DNA of 64,000 bases from Prauserella marina (GTDB taxonomy: Bacteria; Actinomycetota; Actinomycetes; Mycobacteriales; Pseudonocardiaceae). The notes under the pieces were generated by a model. The model made no database searches. It had not been told where the DNA came from and saw nothing but the letters and a program-made list of their open reading frames with translations. A program made the position numbers and the translations under genes. Below are positions 60,848-64,000 of this stretch, one piece after another (positions within the stretch are counted from its first letter, which is position 1; each line of letters opens with the position of its first letter). Location: the NCBI RefSeq assembly GCF_002240355.1, contig NZ_CP016353.1, positions 3,398,501 to 3,462,500 of the forward strand, given 5' to 3'.

Positions 60848-63028
60848 TCATCTGGGCAGACCGAGCACTCGCGTCGCCAGAACGGTCAACTGGATCTCGA
60901 TGGTGCCGCCGCCGAGCAGTACGGCGGGAAGTCCGATGTGGTCCATCACGGGTTCGCTCGCCACCGCACCGGAATGACCGAGCAGCGTCAGCAGCTCGCG
61001 CGATCCCTCTCGCTGCGCGATCGCGCTGTACACCTTGAGCACGCTGGCTTCCGGGCCTGGCTCGCCGTCGGCGAGCCGCACCAGCACACTCTTGAGGTTG
61101 AGCGCCGACAGCGACAGCTCCCGTGCGCTCGCCCTGCCCAGCGCGCGCACGACGTCCGCCCTGCTGCCCGGTGAGTTCAGCAACTCCCGGAACCGGGCCG
61201 CCGAGCCGTGATTGAGCAGGGTGGAGCCCATGCTCAGCCGCTCGTTGGACAACGTGGTCACCGCGAGCGTCCAGCCCGCTCCCTCGTCGCCGACGAGGCA
61301 GTCGCCGGGTACGAACACCTCGTCGAGGAACACCTCGTTGAACTCCGACTCCCCCGTCGCCTGCCGCAGCGGGCGCACGTCGACTCCCGGCGAGCGCATG
61401 TCGACGAGGAAGTACGACAGGCCACGATGTTTGGCTGCGTCCGGGTCGGTCCTGGCGAGGCACACTCCCCAGTCGGCCTTGTGTGCCAGCGAGTTCCACA
61501 CTTTCTGGCCGCTCAGCGACCAGCCGCCCTCGACGCGTTTCGCGCGGGTGCGCAGGCTCGCCAGGTCGGACCCCGCGCCTGGTTCGCTGAACAGCTGGCA
61601 CCACACCAGTTCGCCACGCAGGGTCGGCCGCACGAACCGGTCCTGCTGCTCGTGCCCGCCGTGGGCCAGAATCGTCGGCAGCACCCATTCGCCGATCACC
61701 GTCGTGGGCGCGGCCAGGTTCCGGGCGGCGAACTCCTGTGCGATGACGGCCTGTTCGCGCGCCCCCGCCGCTCGCCCGTAGGGAACCGGGTAGTGCGGCG
61801 CGACCAGTCCCGCCTCGGCGAGCGCGATCCTGCGCTCCGCCTCGTCCGGCATGGCGGCGACCTCGTCGAGTACGGCGCCGACCTCCGCGCGCAGCGCGGC
61901 ACATTCTCCGCCGGTCACCGCCGAGAAGTCCCTCGTGCCCGCGAGGGCGGCCTCACCGAGCGCGGTTTCCCAATCACCCGCGCTTCCGGCCAGCGCGGCG
62001 ATGCTGATCGCCCTGCGCCAGTAGAGGTGCACGTCGTGTTCCCAGGTGAAGCCGATTCCGCCGAGTAGCGTGACGCAGTCGAGAGCGAGGTCGACGGCAA
62101 GCGGTAACGCGGTGAGCGCCGCCTGCCCCGCCGCCAGCCGCCACTGGTCAGGCGGCTGGCTCGCGGCCCTCGCCGCGTCCCACGCCGACGCGCTCGCGCG
62201 TTCGGCTCCCACGAGCATCATCGCCGCTTTGTGTTGCACGGCTTGAAAAGCGCCGACCGGTTTGCCGAACTGGATCCGTGTCTTGACGTACTCGACCGCG
62301 GTGCGAAGACACCAGGCCGCGATGCCGCTCGCCTCGGCTGCGAGCAACGCGGTGCCGGCAAGGCGGACGTAGTCCTCCGGCACGGAAGGAAGGACCCGCG
62401 CCGGGGGCACCCTGTGCTCGTGCAGCGACAGTGTTCCGACAGCACGGGTGAGGTCGACGCCGTCGGCGGCGGTCACCGTTGCCGAAGCCCCTTCGGCCAC
62501 CACGAACCACAGTGTCTCTGCTGGCTCTGCTGGCTTCCCCCGCGCGGGGATCGCGGCACGGGCCACCACGATCTCGGCGCCGGGCAGGCCAAGGACGGGG
62601 CCCGCCTGGCCGTCGACGAGCCAGCCACCGTCGCCGGCCGGCGTCGCGACGAGTCCTTCGCCCACGACCAGCGCTCCGGTCGCTCCCTCCGCGAGCGAGG
62701 CGAGCGCGTCACCGGGATCGCCGTCCGCACCGGCGAGCACCGCGCTGGTCAGCACCGTCGGCAGGTAGGGGCCGGGAAACAACGCGCCGCCCAGTTGCTC
62801 GGCCACCACGGCCAGCTCGGCGAGCCCGGCACCCGCGCCGCCCAGCGCTTCCGGCAGGTGCACGGCGTGCAGGCCCTGGCGCACGAGTTCCGGCCACGCG
62901 GCGGGAGCCTCGCCCTTGGCGCAGGCGGCGAAGGCGGCTCTCGTGGCGGACACGGGAGCGGCCCGTGTCGCGAACGCGGCGGCGGCGTCGGCCAGCGCAC
63001 GCTGATCATCGGTCACTGCGAGCGGCAT
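60848..63028 (-). CDS. fused two-unit acyl-CoA dehydrogenase (FadE34-like)
   Basis: 726 residues, about twice a normal ACAD. Residues about 1-350 form one ACAD unit with weak motifs (SLHEHRVPPARV, then KTRIQFGKPVGAFQAVQHKAAMMLVGAER and LLGGIGFTWEHDVHLYWRRA); residues about 360-726 form a second with canonical ones (CQLFSEPGAGSDLASLRTRA, KVWNSLAHKADWGV, EIQLTVLATRVLG). Mycobacterial FadE34 (ChsE3) has this fused architecture and acts on a steroid side-chain acyl-CoA. Here it lies in one operon with separate FadE pairs. Confidence 0.9.
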   Translation of the reverse strand: MPLAVTDDQRALADAAAAFATRAAPVSATRAAFAACAKGEAPAAWPELVRQGLHAVHLPEALGGAGAGLAELAVVAEQLGGALFPGPYLPTVLTSAVLAGADGDPGDALASLAEGATGALVVGEGLVATPAGDGGWLVDGQAGPVLGLPGAEIVVARAAIPARGKPAEPAETLWFVVAEGASATVTAADGVDLTRAVGTLSLHEHRVPPARVLPSVPEDYVRLAGTALLAAEASGIAAWCLRTAVEYVKTRIQFGKPVGAFQAVQHKAAMMLVGAERASASAWDAARAASQPPDQWRLAAGQAALTALPLAVDLALDCVTLLGGIGFTWEHDVHLYWRRAISIAALAGSAGDWETALGEAALAGTRDFSAVTGGECAALRAEVGAVLDEVAAMPDEAERRIALAEAGLVAPHYPVPYGRAAGAREQAVIAQEFAARNLAAPTTVIGEWVLPTILAHGGHEQQDRFVRPTLRGELVWCQLFSEPGAGSDLASLRTRAKRVEGGWSLSGQKVWNSLAHKADWGVCLARTDPDAAKHRGLSYFLVDMRSPGVDVRPLRQATGESEFNEVFLDEVFVPGDCLVGDEGAGWTLAVTTLSNERLSMGSTLLNHGSAARFRELLNSPGSRADVVRALGRASARELSLSALNLKSVLVRLADGEPGPEASVLKVYSAIAQREGSRELLTLLGHSGAVASEPVMDHIGLPAVLLGGGTIEIQLTVLATRVLGLPR

Positions 63029-63070
63029 CCGTCCGTCCTCCGTTGTCGATGTCGTTGCGGCTGGAACAGT

Positions 63071-64000
63071 TCACAGGCGTTCCAGGATCAGGCAGCTCGT
63101 GGCAGCCGAGGCGCAGATGGCGATCATGGCCGTGCTGGCGTCCCTTCGCTCCAGTTCGGCCAGCGCGGTGGCAAGCAGCCGGATTCCGGTCGCTCCGGCC
63201 GGATGGCCGAGCGCGATGGCCCCGCCGCTGACGTTGAGCCGGTCCTCGGCGATGCCGTGGACACGCGCGAACGACATCGGCACCGCCGCGAACGCCTCGT
63301 TGACCTCGAAGAGGTCGATGTCGGCGACGGTCATTCCGGTGCGCTCGAACAGCAGGGACGCGGCCTCGACGGGCCCGTCGAGGAGGTACTCGGTGTCCCC
63401 GCCGACGACGCGGTGCGCGGTCAGGCGCGCGAGCGGCGTCACGCCGGTCTCCTCTGCCGCGCGCGAGGACATCAGCAGCGCGGCACTCGCTCCGTCGGAG
63501 ACCTGCGAGGAGGTACCCGCCGTGTGCAGGCCGTCCGGTTTCGTCGGAGTCAGCGCCGCCAGCGCGGCCATGCTGGTGTCGCGAAGCCCCTCATCCTTTT
63601 CGACCAGCCCGCCGCCAGCGGCGACGGGGATGATCTGCCTCGCGAAGCGCCGTTCGCGCCACGCCGTCGCAGCCCTTCGCTGGGAACGCAGCCCGTAGGC
63701 GTCGATGTCGGCCCTGCCGAACCCCCTGCGGGCCGCGATGCGATCGGCGGCGGTGTACTGATCGGGCGTGTCGAGTGCCCAGTTTTCCGGTCGCGGGGTG
63801 CCGAGCCCGCGACCGGACTTCGGCGTCAGCGGCACACGCGACATGACCTCGACGCCGCAGGCGAGACCCACGTCGAGCGAGCCCGTCGCGATCTGGCCGG
63901 CCACGAGCAGCACGGCCTGCAAGGCCGTGGAGCACTGCGCGTCGATCGTGGTGGCTCCGGTAGCGGCGGGCAGACCGGCGTGCAGCCACGCGGTGCGGGT
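63071..64000 (-). CDS. acetyl-CoA acyltransferase (thiolase), N-terminus beyond window
   Basis: 310 residues are visible; the frame continues past the right edge. Nucleophile in DAQCSTALQAVLL, His in GGAIALGHPAGATG, C-terminal SAATSCLILERL. It closely resembles the thiolase at 57308, but the glycine-rich loop after the second Cys reads CASAATS instead of CAGGAMA. It lies 42 bases before the fused FadE. Confidence 0.9.
   Translation of the reverse strand, partial: TRTAWLHAGLPAATGATTIDAQCSTALQAVLLVAGQIATGSLDVGLACGVEVMSRVPLTPKSGRGLGTPRPENWALDTPDQYTAADRIAARRGFGRADIDAYGLRSQRRAATAWRERRFARQIIPVAAGGGLVEKDEGLRDTSMAALAALTPTKPDGLHTAGTSSQVSDGASAALLMSSRAAEETGVTPLARLTAHRVVGGDTEYLLDGPVEAASLLFERTGMTVADIDLFEVNEAFAAVPMSFARVHGIAEDRLNVSGGAIALGHPAGATGIRLLATALAELERRDASTAMIAICASAATSCLILERL

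Noticed and set aside
53321-64000. Complete leucine/isoprenoid (Liu/Atu) degradation cluster
   Set aside because: A carboxyltransferase is present, but no biotin carboxylase, hydratase or lyase of those pathways is seen in the window.
1-64000. Mobile element or prophage carrying the accessory genes
   Set aside because: No integrase, transposase, terminal repeats or tRNA-adjacent attachment site was found.

Overview
The window is GC-rich actinomycete chromosomal DNA. Many starts are GTG or TTG, many neighbouring genes are coupled by 4-base ATGA overlaps, and the families present (DUF3558 lipoprotein, F420-type PPOX protein, ECF42 sigma with a DGPF partner, FadE/Ltp/MaoC/DUF35 catabolic genes) suggest Pseudonocardiaceae (Amycolatopsis/Prauserella/Saccharomonospora-like). 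The genus is an inference. I see no rRNA, tRNA, CRISPR array, insertion sequence, integrase or phage gene.

About 0-31 kb is a mosaic of small units on both strands, most with their own regulator. These are: alpha/beta hydrolase with TetR and OsmC; a coiled-coil protein; a FAD monooxygenase with divergent TetR; an OleD-like macrolide glycosyltransferase; an EamA exporter with divergent LysR; an ECF42-type sigma with its DGPF protein; a short YdeI-like protein; a WYL regulator; VOC proteins; an OafA-like acyltransferase; kynU-kmo; a group of very small coupled genes; a second FAD monooxygenase with TetR; a PPOX protein; a transglycosylase-like protein; a lipoprotein; a metallo-beta-lactamase-like protein with altered metal ligands; and an SDR. 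Several divergent promoters carry clear inverted-repeat operators.

About 31-37 kb holds an acyl-CoA synthetase and, under a divergent PadR regulator, an esterase/Baeyer-Villiger monooxygenase/SDR operon. This order fits conversion of an alcohol to a ketone, then an ester, then hydrolysis.

About 37-64 kb is a large catabolic block that is almost all on the minus strand. From the promoter near 52.35 kb, controlled by a divergent IclR gene, run two acyl-CoA dehydrogenases, two CoA-transferases, two hot-dog hydratases, a cysteine-less Ltp2-like thiolase homologue, a DUF35 protein and an amidohydrolase, followed by a five-gene peptide-type ABC importer. The FadE-FadE-MaoC-MaoC-Ltp-DUF35 content matches the mycobacterial igr (steroid side-chain, retro-aldol) module, but CoA-transferases take the place of a ligase. 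A second operon enters from the right edge (thiolase, fused FadE34-like dehydrogenase, two more dehydrogenases, thiolase, SDR, acyl-CoA ligase, carboxyltransferase) and meets the IclR gene at a shared CTAG stop. Together these look like degradation of a branched or cyclic carboxylic acid through CoA thioesters. The substrate cannot be read from the sequence.

The most unusual structure is a family of oriented 21-bp tandem repeats found in four short arrays. They form two outward-facing pairs, at 17.54-18.26 kb and 32.72-33.08 kb, each around a spacer between genes, and one array supplies the last codons and stop of kmo.
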